Shown: positions 43,068-53,426 of the stretch, one piece after another
Layout of the letters: each line of letters starts with the position of its first letter
How positions within the stretch are numbered: the first letter of the stretch is position 1
Assembly: GCF_024622505.1 (NCBI RefSeq)
Contig: NZ_JANKAS010000005.1
Span: forward strand, 1-64,000
Source: Irregularibacter muris
GTDB lineage: Bacteria; Bacillota; Clostridia; Eubacteriales; Garciellaceae
Length of the DNA: 64,000 nucleotides
Direction of reading: 5' to 3'
Notes under the pieces: generated by a model
Database searches by the model: none
Seen by the model: only the letters and a program-made list of their open reading frames with translations
What the model was told of the DNA's origin: nothing
Made by a program: the position numbers and the translations under genes

Positions 43068-45402
43068 CTTTTATCCCTTCCTTAAATACTTCTTGAATGA
43101 CCTCATCCATATTGTCTACTAGCCTAAAGGTGAGATCTTGGCGTACATTTTTTTCGATTTCTTCCAAATCTTTTTCATTGTCCTTAGGTAAAATAATGGT
43201 GGTAATGCCAGCTCTATGGGCAGCCAACACCTTTTCTTTAATCCCCCCTACGGGAAGAACTCTACCCCTTAGGGTGATTTCTCCAGTCATGGCAATATAT
43301 TGGGGCACAGGTTTCCCTGTGAGGAGGGATATAATAGCAGTAGCCATAGTGATGCCCGCTGATGGCCCATCTTTAGGAATAGCGCCCTCAGGAATGTGTA
43401 AGTGGATATCTAAGTTTTTATGAAAATCTTCACCAATATTTAATTCTTTGGTTTTAGACCGAATATAACTAACTCCTGCCTTAGCAGATTCTTTCATCAC
43501 GTCTCCTAGTTGCCCTGTAAGCGCCAACTTTCCGTTACCTAGCATAGATACTGCTTCAATAGTCAAGGTATCTCCCCCTACAGGTGTCCAAGCTAGGCCT
43601 GTCACCATGCCCACCTCTGCTTGTTCTCTAATGCTTTCATAACGATACTTAGAAATTCCTAAAAACTTAGAAAGATTTTTGCTATTTACTGTGACACTTG
43701 CCTTATCCTTCTCTACAATTTCCTTAGCAATTTTACGACATACAGTAGCCAATTGTCTTTCTAGATTTCTAACTCCTGATTCTCTAGTATAAGAGATAAT
43801 GATATCCCTTAGGGTTTCCTCTTTCATCCGTATATTGGATTTTTTTAATCCGTGTTCCTTTAGTTGTTTGGGCAATAGATATTTTTGGGCAATATTCAGT
43901 TTTTCCTCTTCGGTATAACCAGAAATATAAATAATTTCCATACGATCCAACAACGGTCTAGGTATAGGCTCTAGAGAATTGGCGGTGGTAATAAACATCA
44001 CCTTGGATAGATCAAAGGGAAGTTCTAGATAATGGTCAGTAAAGCTGTGATTTTGCTCAGCATCTAATACTTCCAGCAGGGCTGATGCTGGATCTCCTCG
44101 AAAATCTTGACTCATTTTATCAATTTCATCCAATAGGAAAAGAGGATTTTTAGTCCCCGCTTGCTTTATTCCCGAAATAATTCTTCCAGGTATAGCGCCT
44201 ACATAGGTCCTCCTATGGCCTCTAATTTCTGCTTCATCTCTTAAACCTCCCACCGACATTCTGACAAAATTTCTATTGACTGCCTTTGCAATAGAGCGAG
44301 CAATGGAGGTTTTACCTACTCCCGGTGGTCCAACTAAGCATAATATTGATCCCTTTATAGATTGGGATAGTTGAAGTATGGCCAGGTACTCTAGCACTCT
44401 TTCCTTAACTTTTTCAAGAGCATAGTGTTCTTCATCTAATATCTCTCTAGCATTTTTGATATCTAATCTATCTTCAGTTTCTTTATTCCAAGGTAGATCC
44501 AATATCCATTCCACATAATTATGAATTACTCCTGTTTCCGCTGATCCACTGGGTAATTTGGCTAAACGGTTTAATTCTCGTTCAACTTTTTCCCTTACCT
44601 CCCCCTGTAGCTCAAGTTGGTCCATTTTATTTTTATAATTTTCTATCACAGAAGTAGTCGACTCATCTTCCCCCAGCTCATCTTGGATAATTTTCATCTG
44701 TTCTCTTAAATAGTATTCTTTTTGTATTTTATCAATATGATTTTTTACTTTGTCATCGATGTTTCTCTCGATTTGCTGAATTTCTATTTCTTTTATAAGT
44801 TTACCATATAATAATTCTAAGCGTTTTTTAGGCTGAAAAGTTTCTAGTATTTCCTGCTGTTCTTCAATATCCAATTCTAGATTGGTGATGATAATATCTG
44901 CCAGCTGACCACATTGTTCTATAGTGGAGATGGTTAAAAGAGTATCGGGCAATACCTTTTTGCTTAGTTTCATATAATCTTGAAATCTATCAATAACTAA
45001 TCGTATAAGGGCTTCACTTTCTTTGTCTTTTGTCTCTTCATAAACTACATTTTCAATTTCACCCATCATATAGGGTTCTTCCTGCAGGATTTCCTTTATG
45101 GAGCCTCTATTTTGTCCTTCTACTAACACTCTAATGATATTGCCAGGCATTTTCAATAATTGTTTGATTTGGGCAATGGTTCCCGTAGGATAGATATCTT
45201 CCTTTTGGGGATCATCAATTTCAGCATCTTTTTGGGTGACTAAAAATACCCTTTGGTCCCCTACCATGGCTTCCTCTAACGCTCGGATAGATTTTTCTCT
45301 CCCTACATCAAAGTGGATTACCATTTCAGGAAACACACATAATCCCCGTAGGGGAATAATCGGTAGTTTGTATTCATTGATTTCCTTTATTTTCTCCTCC
45401 AT
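43054..45402 (-). CDS. lon: ATP-dependent protease La
   Basis: About 782 residues: N-terminal substrate-binding domain, AAA+ module with Walker [10 protein letters not shown], and the S16 protease domain with the Ser of [10 protein letters not shown] and the Lys of [10 protein letters not shown]. It degrades misfolded and regulatory proteins. ATG at 45402 is preferred (ACGGAG upstream); the frame's GTG three codons earlier overlaps that site. It lies downstream of the dead Lon-like gene. Confidence 0.96.
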   Translation of the reverse strand: MEEKIKEINEYKLPIIPLRGLCVFPEMVIHFDVGREKSIRALEEAMVGDQRVFLVTQKDAEIDDPQKEDIYPTGTIAQIKQLLKMPGNIIRVLVEGQNRGSIKEILQEEPYMMGEIENVVYEETKDKESEALIRLVIDRFQDYMKLSKKVLPDTLLTISTIEQCGQLADIIITNLELDIEEQQEILETFQPKKRLELLYGKLIKEIEIQQIERNIDDKVKNHIDKIQKEYYLREQMKIIQDELGEDESTTSVIENYKNKMDQLELQGEVREKVERELNRLAKLPSGSAETGVIHNYVEWILDLPWNKETEDRLDIKNAREILDEEHYALEKVKERVLEYLAILQLSQSIKGSILCLVGPPGVGKTSIARSIAKAVNRNFVRMSVGGLRDEAEIRGHRRTYVGAIPGRIISGIKQAGTKNPLFLLDEIDKMSQDFRGDPASALLEVLDAEQNHSFTDHYLELPFDLSKVMFITTANSLEPIPRPLLDRMEIIYISGYTEEEKLNIAQKYLLPKQLKEHGLKKSNIRMKEETLRDIIISYTRESGVRNLERQLATVCRKIAKEIVEKDKASVTVNSKNLSKFLGISKYRYESIREQAEVGMVTGLAWTPVGGDTLTIEAVSMLGNGKLALTGQLGDVMKESAKAGVSYIRSKTKELNIGEDFHKNLDIHLHIPEGAIPKDGPSAGITMATAIISLLTGKPVPQYIAMTGEITLRGRVLPVGGIKEKVLAAHRAGITTIILPKDNEKDLEEIEKNVRQDLTFRLVDNMDEVIQEVFKEGIKDESK

Positions 45403-45588
45403 AGTTTTCACTCCGTTCTATTGATAAAATTTATCTATGTTTTGAATATTAACTTGTTAGACTAGTTCATTTCTATTTATCCTTCTTACTTTTTCTATTG
45501 CCCATTCTTTAGACACTGACTCAAATATTATAACCTTTATCCTCCCTCTTTTCAATGAAATCCATGTATATCCCAAGATTCACACCCT

Positions 45589-46506
45589 TTATTGATTATA
45601 AATTTCTAATCTGGTGATGATTTCTTCAATGTGTTTTATAGCTTTAAATGAATGGGAAGAAATATCCTTAGATAGGTTTTTCATGTCTTTTTCATTATCC
45701 CGGGGATAAAAAATGCTGGACCTATTCTCCTTTGCCAAGATTTTCACTAGATTATTCATGTTAGATACAGCTTGTAGTTTTCCTTTTTTATCTATCCCCC
45801 CCAGGATTAGGGTTGATGGGGGTAAAGCTTTATTGATTATTGCACTATATATAGATACAATAAGGCCAGCTTCCCATTGTCCATGATTTTCAGGTTTTTG
45901 GGGATAAAATTTTATAAAGATATCATAGTCTTTTATGAAATCTCCTAGGGGAAAAGGAGAAATATCTATCATCTCGCCAGATATTATTCTGCCTTTTCTT
46001 CTACCGACGGGGACAGCACAACATTGTATTTTGATCTTTTTTATTTCCCCTTCTATTGTTCCTAAGGTATAGATTATCCCTATTTGACTTTTATCAAAGG
46101 TAAATAAGAGAGGGGGAATATATTTTACGTCCTCCAAAACAGCAAAGGTTCTCCCCTGATTAAGTGCCCTTTGCATGAGAATGCTAAAGGAATATAATAG
46201 CTCATTAAAGTTCTTGGCCCTATGAATAAGCTCTACTTGACTATCCTCTTCCATATAAAATTCTGTTGCCTCCATAAAACTCTGCAACAAATTTCTTTTA
46301 TCCTCCTGACTATGTATTTCCTTTTTCAGCTTTCCTTCTATTTTTTTGTGAAGGGGCTTGTCTAGTCTGTAAGATCTTTCTTTCCTAAGCTTTGTCATCT
46401 CTATTATTTTTTTGTTCTTCTTCCAAAATATTTTGGTTTTTTCTATATATAAGATAAAAATACTTAGAGCAAAAAAAATCAGAACAGCTATGGTTAAAGC
46501 CTTCAT
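45589..46506 (-). CDS. Membrane-anchored Lon-like pseudoprotease
   Basis: About 305 residues. One N-terminal membrane helix (3-22) and a basic helical region precede a C-terminal stretch (about 150-300) that aligns by eye with the S16 domain of the adjacent Lon: GQWEAGLIVSIYSAIINK against [19 protein letters not shown], and YPRDNEKDMKNL against [12 protein letters not shown]. The catalytic Ser position is E212 and the Lys position N251, so it should be inactive. It sits between clpX and lon. Start ATG at 46506 follows GGGGGATGG. Fold similarity is inference; alternatives such as an unrelated domain cannot be excluded without structure prediction. Confidence 0.6.
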   Translation of the reverse strand: MKALTIAVLIFFALSIFILYIEKTKIFWKKNKKIIEMTKLRKERSYRLDKPLHKKIEGKLKKEIHSQEDKRNLLQSFMEATEFYMEEDSQVELIHRAKNFNELLYSFSILMQRALNQGRTFAVLEDVKYIPPLLFTFDKSQIGIIYTLGTIEGEIKKIKIQCCAVPVGRRKGRIISGEMIDISPFPLGDFIKDYDIFIKFYPQKPENHGQWEAGLIVSIYSAIINKALPPSTLILGGIDKKGKLQAVSNMNNLVKILAKENRSSIFYPRDNEKDMKNLSKDISSHSFKAIKHIEEIITRLEIYNQ

Positions 46507-46617
46507 CAAACCATCCCCCTGTTCTTTATCCTACCCAGTCAATGTCTACTAAAACCCTTAGACTTGTATAAATAGTATTCTCTAGGTTTTAATATTTATC
46601 CTTTTCTTAGCAACAAA

Positions 46618-46650
46618 GAAGGCAATCATACCTAGATGATTGCCTTTTAT
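46618..46650 (-). terminator. Terminator after clpX
   Basis: Minus strand GGCAATCA and TGATTGCC pair around an 8-base loop, followed by TTCTTTGTT. Confidence 0.7.
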
Positions 46651-46652
46651 AC

Positions 46653-47951
46653 TTATGAAACACTTTCTTCAGGATTGCTTTCTCCATCCTTTGAAGATGT
46701 TTTGTTCTTTTTCTTTGCATTTGCTTCACTAACAACTAGTGTAGGCTCTGAAGCCTTGGTAATGGTCTCTTCGGTGATAATACATTTTTCCACTTCATCT
46801 CTAGAAGGAATTTCATACATCACTCCTAGCATGATTTCTTCTAGGATCGCTCTAAGACCTCTGGCCCCTGTTTCTCGCTCTATGGTCCTTTGGGCTATAG
46901 CTTGAAGAGCTTTTTCATCAAATTCTAACTTAACCCCATCCATTTCAAATAATTTCTTATATTGTTTTGCCAAGGCATTTTTGGGCTCAAGTAAAATCTC
47001 AACTAAAGCTTTCTCATCCAAGGAATCTAAAGTTACGATTACAGGTACTCTACCAACAAACTCTGGTATAAGGCCATATCGTAATAAATCCTGGGGCAAG
47101 ATATGCTTTAATGATTCTCCTACACTTTTTTGTTGTTTACTTTTTACTTCTGCCCCAAAGCCCATGGAGTTTGTACCAATGCGCTTTTCTATAATTTTGT
47201 CTACTCCATCGAAGGCTCCACCACAAATAAATAAAATATTGCTGGTATCAATTTGGATAAATTCTTGATGGGGATGCTTTCTTCCCCCCTGAGGAGGAAC
47301 ACTAGCTACAGTACCTTCTAATATCTTTAAAAGAGCCTGTTGCACACCTTCACCACTAACATCTCTGGTAATAGAGGGATTTTCAGATTTTCTAGCAATC
47401 TTATCAATTTCATCAATATAGATAATTCCTCTTTCTGCTCTTTCAATATCATAATCAGCTGCTTGAATAAGCTTGAGCAGAATATTTTCTACATCTTCCC
47501 CTACGTAACCAGCTTCTGTGAGAGAAGTAGCATCCGCTATGGCAAAGGGTACATTTAATATCTTGGCTAGGGTTTGTGCTAGCAAGGTTTTCCCTGAACC
47601 TGTAGGACCTAACATAAGAATATTGCTCTTTTGTATTTCAACATCATCATTTTTTAATTCGGAATTTATTCTTTTGTAGTGATTGTATACAGCTACTGAC
47701 AAAGATCGTTTCGCCCTGTCTTGGGAAACTACATATTCATCAAGAATACTTCTGATTTCCATTGGTTTTGGAATTTCCCTAGACTGGGTATCAAACTCTT
47801 CGTCAAATTCTTCCTCAATAATCTCCTGGCATAGTTCAATGCACTCATCACATATATAAACGCCAGGCCCTGCTACCAAACGTTTTACCTGATCTTGAGA
47901 CTTTCCGCAGAAAGAACATTTCAATTGTTTTTTGTCATCAAATCTTGACAT
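46653..47951 (-). CDS. clpX: ClpX, AAA+ unfoldase of ClpXP
   Basis: 432 residues. N-terminal zinc-binding domain (C-x2-C ... C-x2-C in CSFCGK and CDECIELC), Walker A GPTGSGKT, pore-loop GYVGEDVEN, and the ClpP-docking loop written MGF instead of the usual IGF. It unfolds tagged proteins for ClpP. Follows clpP by 24 bases. Confidence 0.97.
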   Translation of the reverse strand: MSRFDDKKQLKCSFCGKSQDQVKRLVAGPGVYICDECIELCQEIIEEEFDEEFDTQSREIPKPMEIRSILDEYVVSQDRAKRSLSVAVYNHYKRINSELKNDDVEIQKSNILMLGPTGSGKTLLAQTLAKILNVPFAIADATSLTEAGYVGEDVENILLKLIQAADYDIERAERGIIYIDEIDKIARKSENPSITRDVSGEGVQQALLKILEGTVASVPPQGGRKHPHQEFIQIDTSNILFICGGAFDGVDKIIEKRIGTNSMGFGAEVKSKQQKSVGESLKHILPQDLLRYGLIPEFVGRVPVIVTLDSLDEKALVEILLEPKNALAKQYKKLFEMDGVKLEFDEKALQAIAQRTIERETGARGLRAILEEIMLGVMYEIPSRDEVEKCIITEETITKASEPTLVVSEANAKKKNKTSSKDGESNPEESVS

Positions 47952-47975
47952 CGCTTCACCTCATTAATTAAGACA

Positions 47976-48560
47976 TTATTTATTGGAGGTAATCACCTGA
48001 TCAATGATACCATATTCTTTAGCTTGGTCAGCAGACATAAAGTAATCTCTTTCTGTATCTCTTTGAATTTTCTCTAAGGGTTGCCCTGTTCGGTTGCTTA
48101 GAATATCATTCAATTTGTTTTTAATTTTAAGGATTTGTTCTGCATGAATTTGGATATCTGTTGCTTGCCCTCTAGCACCTCCAAGAGGTTGGTGAATCAT
48201 TATTTCGCTATTAGGTAGGGCAAATCTTTTGCCTTTTGCCCCAGCGGTCAATAGGAAAGCCCCCATAGAGGCTGCCATACCAATACAGATAGTGGATACA
48301 TCACATTTGATATATTGCATGGTGTCATATATGGCAAAGCCAGCTGTTACAGAACCTCCTGGACTATTAATATACAATTGAATGTCCTTATCAGGATCTT
48401 CTGCCTCTAAAAACAACATCTGAGCAACAGCTAAACTGGCTGTAACATCATTAACCTCTGAACCTAAGAAAATAATTCTTTCCTTTAATAATCTTGAATA
48501 GATATCGTAGGATCTTTCTCCTCTATTGGTTTGCTCCACAACCATTGGTACTAAACTCAT
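47976..48560 (-). CDS. clpP: ClpP protease subunit
   Basis: 194 residues with the catalytic triad Ser (GMAASMGAF), His (MIHQPLGG) and Asp ([16 protein letters not shown]). TAAGGAGGAGATAAT precedes the ATG. Second gene of tig-clpP-clpX. Confidence 0.97.
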   Translation of the reverse strand: MSLVPMVVEQTNRGERSYDIYSRLLKERIIFLGSEVNDVTASLAVAQMLFLEAEDPDKDIQLYINSPGGSVTAGFAIYDTMQYIKCDVSTICIGMAASMGAFLLTAGAKGKRFALPNSEIMIHQPLGGARGQATDIQIHAEQILKIKNKLNDILSNRTGQPLEKIQRDTERDYFMSADQAKEYGIIDQVITSNK

Positions 48561-48587
48561 ATTATCTCCTCCTTAAATACCCATTAA

Positions 48588-49874
48588 TTATACGGTTTTA
48601 CTATTTTCCATTAAAAAGGCAATAGACTTTCTTCTTTTTATAGTATCTTTCACATAATTAATTTGAGTATCTTTAAAATCTTTCTTTAATTTCTCTACTT
48701 CCTGACCATATTGTTTTGCCAAGGTTTCCATTTCTTCCTCTAATTCTTCCTCTGTAGCTTCAATATTTTCTACTTCAATAATTTTTTCCAAGGTAAGATC
48801 TGTTTTAAGTTTCTTTTCTGCATCGCCTTTTAGATTGTCTTTAAATTGACTTTCATCTACATTGGTGTATTTGAAGTAGTCATCTAGATTAATACCCTGC
48901 ATCCTTAGTTGGTAATCGAAATCTTCTAACATTCTTTCTACTTCCATTTCCACCATAGCTTCGGGAATTTCCATAGAAGCATTTTCAATTACCTTGGCGA
49001 TAACTTCATCTTCAATTTCATGTTTAATCCTATGTTCTTCTCTTTCTTGGATGTTTTTCTGAATATCATTCTTTAATTCATCTAAAGTATCAAATTCACT
49101 AACATCCTTTGCAAACTCATCATCTAAAGCAGGGTATTCTTTTTCTTTTACTTCATTTAACTTGACTTCAAAAACTGCTGGTTTTCCGGCTAATTCTTCT
49201 GAATGATAGCTTTCTGGGAAGTTTACTTCTACCTTAGTTTCCTCCCCTACATTTACCCCTACTAATTGTTCTTCAAACCCTGGAATAAATTGACCAGATC
49301 CAATCTCTAGAGAATAGTTATTGCCCTCTCCACCTTCAAAGGCCTCACCATCCACAAATCCTTTAAAGTCTATGATGACTGTATCTCCTTCTTTTACTGG
49401 TCTATCTTCTATAGCTACTAATCGAGCATTTTTTTCTTGCATAGCTTCTAATTCTTTCTCAACATCTTCATCTGTAACATTATACTCTTTTTTCTCTACT
49501 TCTATTCCTTTGTATTCTCCTAATTCAACTTCGGGCATTAGAGCTACAGTAGTTTTAATGACAACTCCTTCTTTTCTACTCATGGCTTCGATGTCTATAT
49601 CTGGTCTTGCTACAGGCTCTAAATTATTTTCCTCTATTGCTTTTTTATAGGCTTCTGGAAAAACAAAATCAAAGGCATCTTCATAAAAAACACCTTCTCC
49701 ATATTGCACTTCAATAATTTTCATAGGGGCTTTCCCTTTTCTAAAACCTGGGATATTAAATCTCTTTACGTTTTTCTTATAAGCCTTTTGCATAGCTTTC
49801 CCAAAATCTTCAGGAGATACCAAAATCTCAAGGGTAGCTACATTGTTTTCTATCTTTTCCATTTTTGAACTCAT
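48588..49874 (-). CDS. tig: Trigger factor
   Basis: 428 residues: N-terminal ribosome-binding domain with the GFRKGKAP signature (residues 43-50), FKBP-like prolyl isomerase domain (GDTVIIDFKGFVDGEAFEGG) and helical C-terminal chaperone domain. It folds nascent chains at the exit tunnel. GGAGG lies nine bases before ATG. First gene of the tig-clpP-clpX operon. Confidence 0.97.
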   Translation of the reverse strand: MSSKMEKIENNVATLEILVSPEDFGKAMQKAYKKNVKRFNIPGFRKGKAPMKIIEVQYGEGVFYEDAFDFVFPEAYKKAIEENNLEPVARPDIDIEAMSRKEGVVIKTTVALMPEVELGEYKGIEVEKKEYNVTDEDVEKELEAMQEKNARLVAIEDRPVKEGDTVIIDFKGFVDGEAFEGGEGNNYSLEIGSGQFIPGFEEQLVGVNVGEETKVEVNFPESYHSEELAGKPAVFEVKLNEVKEKEYPALDDEFAKDVSEFDTLDELKNDIQKNIQEREEHRIKHEIEDEVIAKVIENASMEIPEAMVEMEVERMLEDFDYQLRMQGINLDDYFKYTNVDESQFKDNLKGDAEKKLKTDLTLEKIIEVENIEATEEELEEEMETLAKQYGQEVEKLKKDFKDTQINYVKDTIKRRKSIAFLMENSKTV

Positions 49875-50018
49875 TTATGCTTTCCTCCCTATATCTTATC
49901 CTTCTGTAAAAATTTACAAAATTATATATTTTTAGCTACTACATTATAACACAAATCTTTTATTTATCCAACAATCAAGTATGTAAGGGATATATATTGT
50001 AAAATCCTTTATAGTATG

Positions 50019-50043
50019 CAAAAAAGACCACAATTCTATTGTG
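50019..50043 (-). terminator. Terminator of the tRNA operon
   Basis: Minus strand CACAAT-AGA-ATTGTG stem then GTCTTTTTT, about 60 bases beyond the last tRNA. Confidence 0.8.
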
Positions 50044-50101
50044 CCCTTCTCTAATGATAATAATGAAGTTTTTACCGCTCATCTGGTTTTACATAAAAAA
50101 A

Positions 50102-50177
50102 TGGCTGGGGTAGCAGGACTCGAACCTACGAATGCCAGAGTCAAAGTCTGGTGCCTTACCGACTTGGCTATACCCCA
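50102..50177 (-). tRNA. tRNA-Gln (anticodon TTG)
   Basis: 76 bases with encoded CCA. Anticodon loop CTTTGAC gives TTG. Identical in sequence to the copy at 50734-50809. Last gene of the operon. Confidence 0.95.
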
Positions 50178-50184
50178 ACGTTTA

Positions 50185-50261
50185 TGGCGCGCCCAGTAGG
50201 ATTCGAACCTACGACCTCCAGATTCGAAGTCTGTAACTCTATCCAGCTGAGCTATGGGCGC
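50185..50261 (-). tRNA. tRNA-Arg (anticodon TCG)
   Basis: 77 bases with encoded CCA; loop CTTCGAA; acceptor GCGCCCA/TGGGCGC. Confidence 0.93.
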
Positions 50262-50284
50262 ATATTATATGCTTTTTATAAAAA

Positions 50285-50358
50285 TGGAGCGGGTGAAGGG
50301 GATCGAACCCTCGCAACTGGCTTGGAAGGCCAGGGCTCTACCACTGAGCTACACCCGC
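50285..50358 (-). tRNA. tRNA-Gly (anticodon TCC), copy 2
   Basis: 74 bases with encoded CCA; loop CTTCCAA. Identical to the copy at 51001-51074. Confidence 0.95.
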
Positions 50359-50364
50359 GCATTA

Positions 50365-50439
50365 TGGAGCGGAAGACGGGATTTGAACCCGCGACCCTCG
50401 CCTTGGCAAGGCGATACTCTACCACTGAGCCACTTCCGC
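50365..50439 (-). tRNA. tRNA-Gly (anticodon GCC)
   Basis: 75 bases with encoded CCA; loop TTGCCAA; acceptor GCGGAAG/CTTCCGC. Confidence 0.95.
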
Positions 50440-50452
50440 ATGTTGATTAAAA

Positions 50453-50537
50453 TGGTGCGGGAAACAGGACTTGAACCTGCACGTCATTTGACACTAGATC
50501 CTAAGTCTAGCGCGTCTGCCAATTCCGCCACTCCCGC
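50453..50537 (-). tRNA. tRNA-Leu (anticodon TAG)
   Basis: 85 bases with the long variable arm of class II tRNAs, encoded CCA, loop CTTAGGA. Confidence 0.95.
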
Positions 50538-50555
50538 AGATAAAATAAATAAAGA

Positions 50556-50631
50556 TGGTGACCCATCGGCGACTCGAACGCCGGACACCCTGATTAAAAG
50601 TCAGGTGCTCTACCGACTGAGCTAATGGGTC
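50556..50631 (-). tRNA. tRNA-Lys (anticodon TTT)
   Basis: 76 bases with encoded CCA; loop CTTTTAA; acceptor GACCCAT/ATGGGTC. Confidence 0.95.
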
Positions 50632-50680
50632 AGGTAGATATTAAGTGTCATTGTTACGATTTAATATGATTTTGGCTTTC

Positions 50681-50699
50681 TGCCCATACCAACTGGGCA
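50681..50699 (-). other. Small hairpin in the spacer of the tRNA operon
   Basis: TGCCCA and TGGGCA pair around a 7-base loop in the only long spacer (about 100 bases, tRNA-Lys to tRNA-Gln). It has no T-run, so it is probably a processing stem rather than a terminator. Confidence 0.4.
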
Positions 50700-50733
50700 A
50701 ATGCGTCAAATCATAGAATAATTTTAAATAAAA

Positions 50734-50809
50734 TGGCTGGGGTAGCAGGACTCGAACCTACGAATGCCAGAGTCAAAGTCTGGTGCCTTACCGACTTGGC
50801 TATACCCCA
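50734..50809 (-). tRNA. tRNA-Gln (anticodon TTG), first copy
   Basis: 76 bases, encoded CCA, same sequence as the gene at 50102-50177. Confidence 0.95.
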
Positions 50810-50823
50810 GCGACAAGTATAAA

Positions 50824-50901
<78 letters not shown>

Positions 50902-50916
50902 ATGATAAAATTGTAA

Positions 50917-50993
50917 TGGCGTGCCTGCAGGGATTCGAACCCCGGACCTACGGCTTAGAAGGCCGTTGCTCTATCCAGCTGAGCTACAGGCAC
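50917..50993 (-). tRNA. tRNA-Arg (anticodon TCT)
   Basis: 77 bases, encoded CCA; loop CTTCTAA; acceptor GTGCCTG/CAGGCAC. Confidence 0.95.
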
Positions 50994-51000
50994 AAATTAA

Positions 51001-51074
51001 TGGAGCGGGTGAAGGGGATCGAACCCTCGCAACTGGCTTGGAAGGCCAGGGCTCTACCACTGAGCTACACCCGC
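51001..51074 (-). tRNA. tRNA-Gly (anticodon TCC), copy 1
   Basis: 74 bases, encoded CCA; identical to the gene at 50285-50358. Confidence 0.95.
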
Positions 51075-51117
51075 GCATATTGTTAATGCATATCTGGGTA
51101 AGATATTTTGGATTAAA

Positions 51118-51194
51118 TGGTCGAGGTGGAGGGATTCGAACCCCCGGCCCCATGGTCCCAAACCATGTGCGCTACCAAACTGCGCTACACCTCG
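51118..51194 (-). tRNA. tRNA-Pro (anticodon TGG)
   Basis: 77 bases, encoded CCA; loop TTTGGGA; acceptor CGAGGTG/CACCTCG. First gene after the promoter at 51223-51251. Confidence 0.95.
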
Positions 51195-51222
51195 ATTTCA
51201 TGCCGTCTTAGCGACAAGATTT

Positions 51223-51251
51223 AGTATAACCCATATCTATAAAGTTGTCAA
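51223..51251 (-). promoter_or_regulatory. Promoter of the 11-gene tRNA operon
   Basis: Minus strand TTGACA, 17 bases, TATACT, in an A-rich context like the promoter at 82-110; the transcript starts about 20 bases before tRNA-Pro. The remaining bases up to 51420 hold no feature I can name. Confidence 0.85.
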
Positions 51252-51420
51252 TAGCTTTTTTTAATATTTCTTTATTTGTTATGGGGATAACTTTCTATGG
51301 TTACCCCTAACGATATTTTATTATATACTATATCCATTGATTTGTAAACTGTAATTTTTCATCATCATAAATTTATTGTTCATATAAAATCCAAGATCCT
51401 TCACGTGCATTTTAGACAGA

Positions 51421-51891
51421 TTATAGTTCATAGATTTGAGGGTAGATTTCCCCCTCTTCGATTTCAATAATACCATAGGTAGCATTAGACACTCCCCTTG
51501 GATATGTGGTACTCCCAGGGTTTAGAAATAATATCCCCTGATACCAAATACTTACAGGCATATGGGTATGGCCAAAGAGCACTACATCGGCATCCCATTC
51601 TAAGGCCTTATAATAGATATTATTATATCCATATTTTATATGGTATTTGTGACCATGGCTAATAAAAAACTTTTTCCCGTTGAGCTCAATGACCATTTCT
51701 TCTTCATCATCTGTAAGATCACAATTGCCTTTTACAGCAATATAGGTTTTATTCAATCTCCCAAATAACTCCTGTGCATCCTTTATATAGTCCCCTAGAT
51801 GAATATATAGATCCACTTCCCCCATTTTTTCTATAGCCTGTTGAGCTAGGGTGAGATTTCCATGGCTGTCACTAATTACCCCTATCTTCAA
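51421..51891 (-). CDS. YfcE/MJ0936-type metallophosphodiesterase
   Basis: 156 residues with the calcineurin-like metal ligands SDSHGN (8-13), GDY, KGNCD, HGH and GHTHMP. It hydrolyses phosphodiesters in vitro; the natural substrate is unknown. Start is TTG after GGGAGGGTGCAAG; the rdgB stop overlaps it by four bases (TTGA). Last gene of gerM-rph-rdgB. Confidence 0.9.
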   Translation of the reverse strand: MKIGVISDSHGNLTLAQQAIEKMGEVDLYIHLGDYIKDAQELFGRLNKTYIAVKGNCDLTDDEEEMVIELNGKKFFISHGHKYHIKYGYNNIYYKALEWDADVVLFGHTHMPVSIWYQGILFLNPGSTTYPRGVSNATYGIIEIEEGEIYPQIYEL

Positions 51892-52505
51892 CTTGCACCC
51901 TCCCTTTCTTTTCTCTTTTCCAAAATTTTTTTTAGGTTTTTAAGTGCTATAGCTCGATGACTAATTTTATTTTTTTCTTCATCCTCTAGCTGACCAAAAG
52001 TCTTGTTGAATTCGGGAACATAAAATAAAGGATCATACCCAAAACCATTTTCTCCCTGGGGTGTATATGCGATAACACCTTCACATTTACCTGTCACCAC
52101 AATTTCCCCTCCCTCAGGATAAACAACCGCTATGGCACAATAAAATCTTGCACTTCTATCTTTTAGTGGAATTCCCTCTAATTCTGTCAGTAGCTTTTCA
52201 TTGTTTTTTCTGTCATTACCATGCTCTCCTGCATATCTGGCGGAATATACTCCCGGTGCCCCCTCTAATGCGTCTACCATTAGACCTGAATCATCAGCTA
52301 ACACAATTTTATCTGTATATTTACTAAGAGCGTGGGCCTTGATTAGGGCATTTTCTTCAAAGGTTTGCCCCTTCTCTTCTACATCTATGCCTATTCCTTC
52401 TTCCTGCATAGATGTGACTCTAAAACCCAAGGGAGATAAAATAGATTTTACCTCTTCTACCTTATGGGCATTGCCTGAAGCTATTATTATATTTAATTCA
52501 CTCAT
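51888..52505 (-). CDS. rdgB: XTP/dITP pyrophosphatase (RdgB/HAM1)
   Basis: 205 residues with SGNAHKVEEV, FEENALIKAHA and DDSGLMVDALEGAPGVYSARYAG motifs. It removes deaminated purine nucleotides (XTP, dITP). CAGGAGGAGCCT precedes the ATG. Conserved with rph in Clostridia. Confidence 0.95.
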   Translation of the reverse strand: MSELNIIIASGNAHKVEEVKSILSPLGFRVTSMQEEGIGIDVEEKGQTFEENALIKAHALSKYTDKIVLADDSGLMVDALEGAPGVYSARYAGEHGNDRKNNEKLLTELEGIPLKDRSARFYCAIAVVYPEGGEIVVTGKCEGVIAYTPQGENGFGYDPLFYVPEFNKTFGQLEDEEKNKISHRAIALKNLKKILEKRKEREGAS

Positions 52506-52584
52506 AGGCTCCTCCTGATATCATATGTTATTTATCCTAAAATTTTTGTTCTAATCATTTTTCAAGGAAAATGTATAAGGAATT

Positions 52585-53331
52585 TTATTCCATATGTTTT
52601 TCCTCATGAAAAATTTCACCTAAAGCACTCTTTTGTTTTTGAATGAGTTCCATTACACCCTTTTCTCCTAATTCTAATAATTTTGATAATTCATCTTTGC
52701 TAAAGGGTGCTTCTTCTCCGGTCCCCTGAATTTCGATAAACTCATTTTTATCCGTCATAATGATATTCATATCTATCTTGGCACTGGAGTCTTCCAGGTA
52801 GCAAAGATCTAGCCTCGCCTCTTCCTCCACCACACCTACACTAACTGCAGCCACAAAATTATTTATAGGTAACTTTTCTAATTTTTTCTCCTGTATCAGT
52901 TTATTTAATGCATCTACCATGGCAACAAATCCACCAGTAATAGAGGCTGTCCTAGTACCACCATCAGCTTGAATAACATCACAATCAATCCATATCGTCC
53001 GTTCTCCTAGCTCTTTTAAGTTTACCGCCGAACGCAATGCTCTACCGATTAAACGTTGAATTTCTTGAGTACGCCCTTCTACCTTTCCCCTACTGGATTC
53101 TCTTATTTTTCTATGATGGGTAGAGCTTGGCAACATACTATATTCTGCTGTTATCCATCCCTGCCCAGCTCCCTTTAAAAAAGGTGGTACCTTTTCTTCC
53201 ACCATAGCCGCACATATTACCTTAGTATCCCCTGCCTCTATAAGAACAGAGCCCGTAGGGTGCTTCAAATAGTTTCTAGTAATCCTTATTTCCCTTAGTT
53301 CATCATTTTTTCTTCCATCACTTCTTACCAT
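52585..53331 (-). CDS. rph: Ribonuclease PH
   Basis: About 248 residues, phosphorolytic 3'-5' exonuclease for tRNA 3' maturation. Motifs [40 protein letters not shown] and [16 protein letters not shown] are intact. ATG at 53331 has AAAGGAG eight bases upstream. Confidence 0.95.
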   Translation of the reverse strand: MVRSDGRKNDELREIRITRNYLKHPTGSVLIEAGDTKVICAAMVEEKVPPFLKGAGQGWITAEYSMLPSSTHHRKIRESSRGKVEGRTQEIQRLIGRALRSAVNLKELGERTIWIDCDVIQADGGTRTASITGGFVAMVDALNKLIQEKKLEKLPINNFVAAVSVGVVEEEARLDLCYLEDSSAKIDMNIIMTDKNEFIEIQGTGEEAPFSKDELSKLLELGEKGVMELIQKQKSALGEIFHEEKHME

Positions 53332-53426
53332 CTTGTCCACTCCTTTATGAATAATACAGGTAGATGATAGAGGATTTACATTTCTTTCTGCCTTCTCCCC
53401 TCTACCTTCTACCCATTATCTTTTTC

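Noticed and set aside
50681-50699. Internal terminator in the tRNA operon
   Set aside because: The stem is only six base pairs and no T-run follows.
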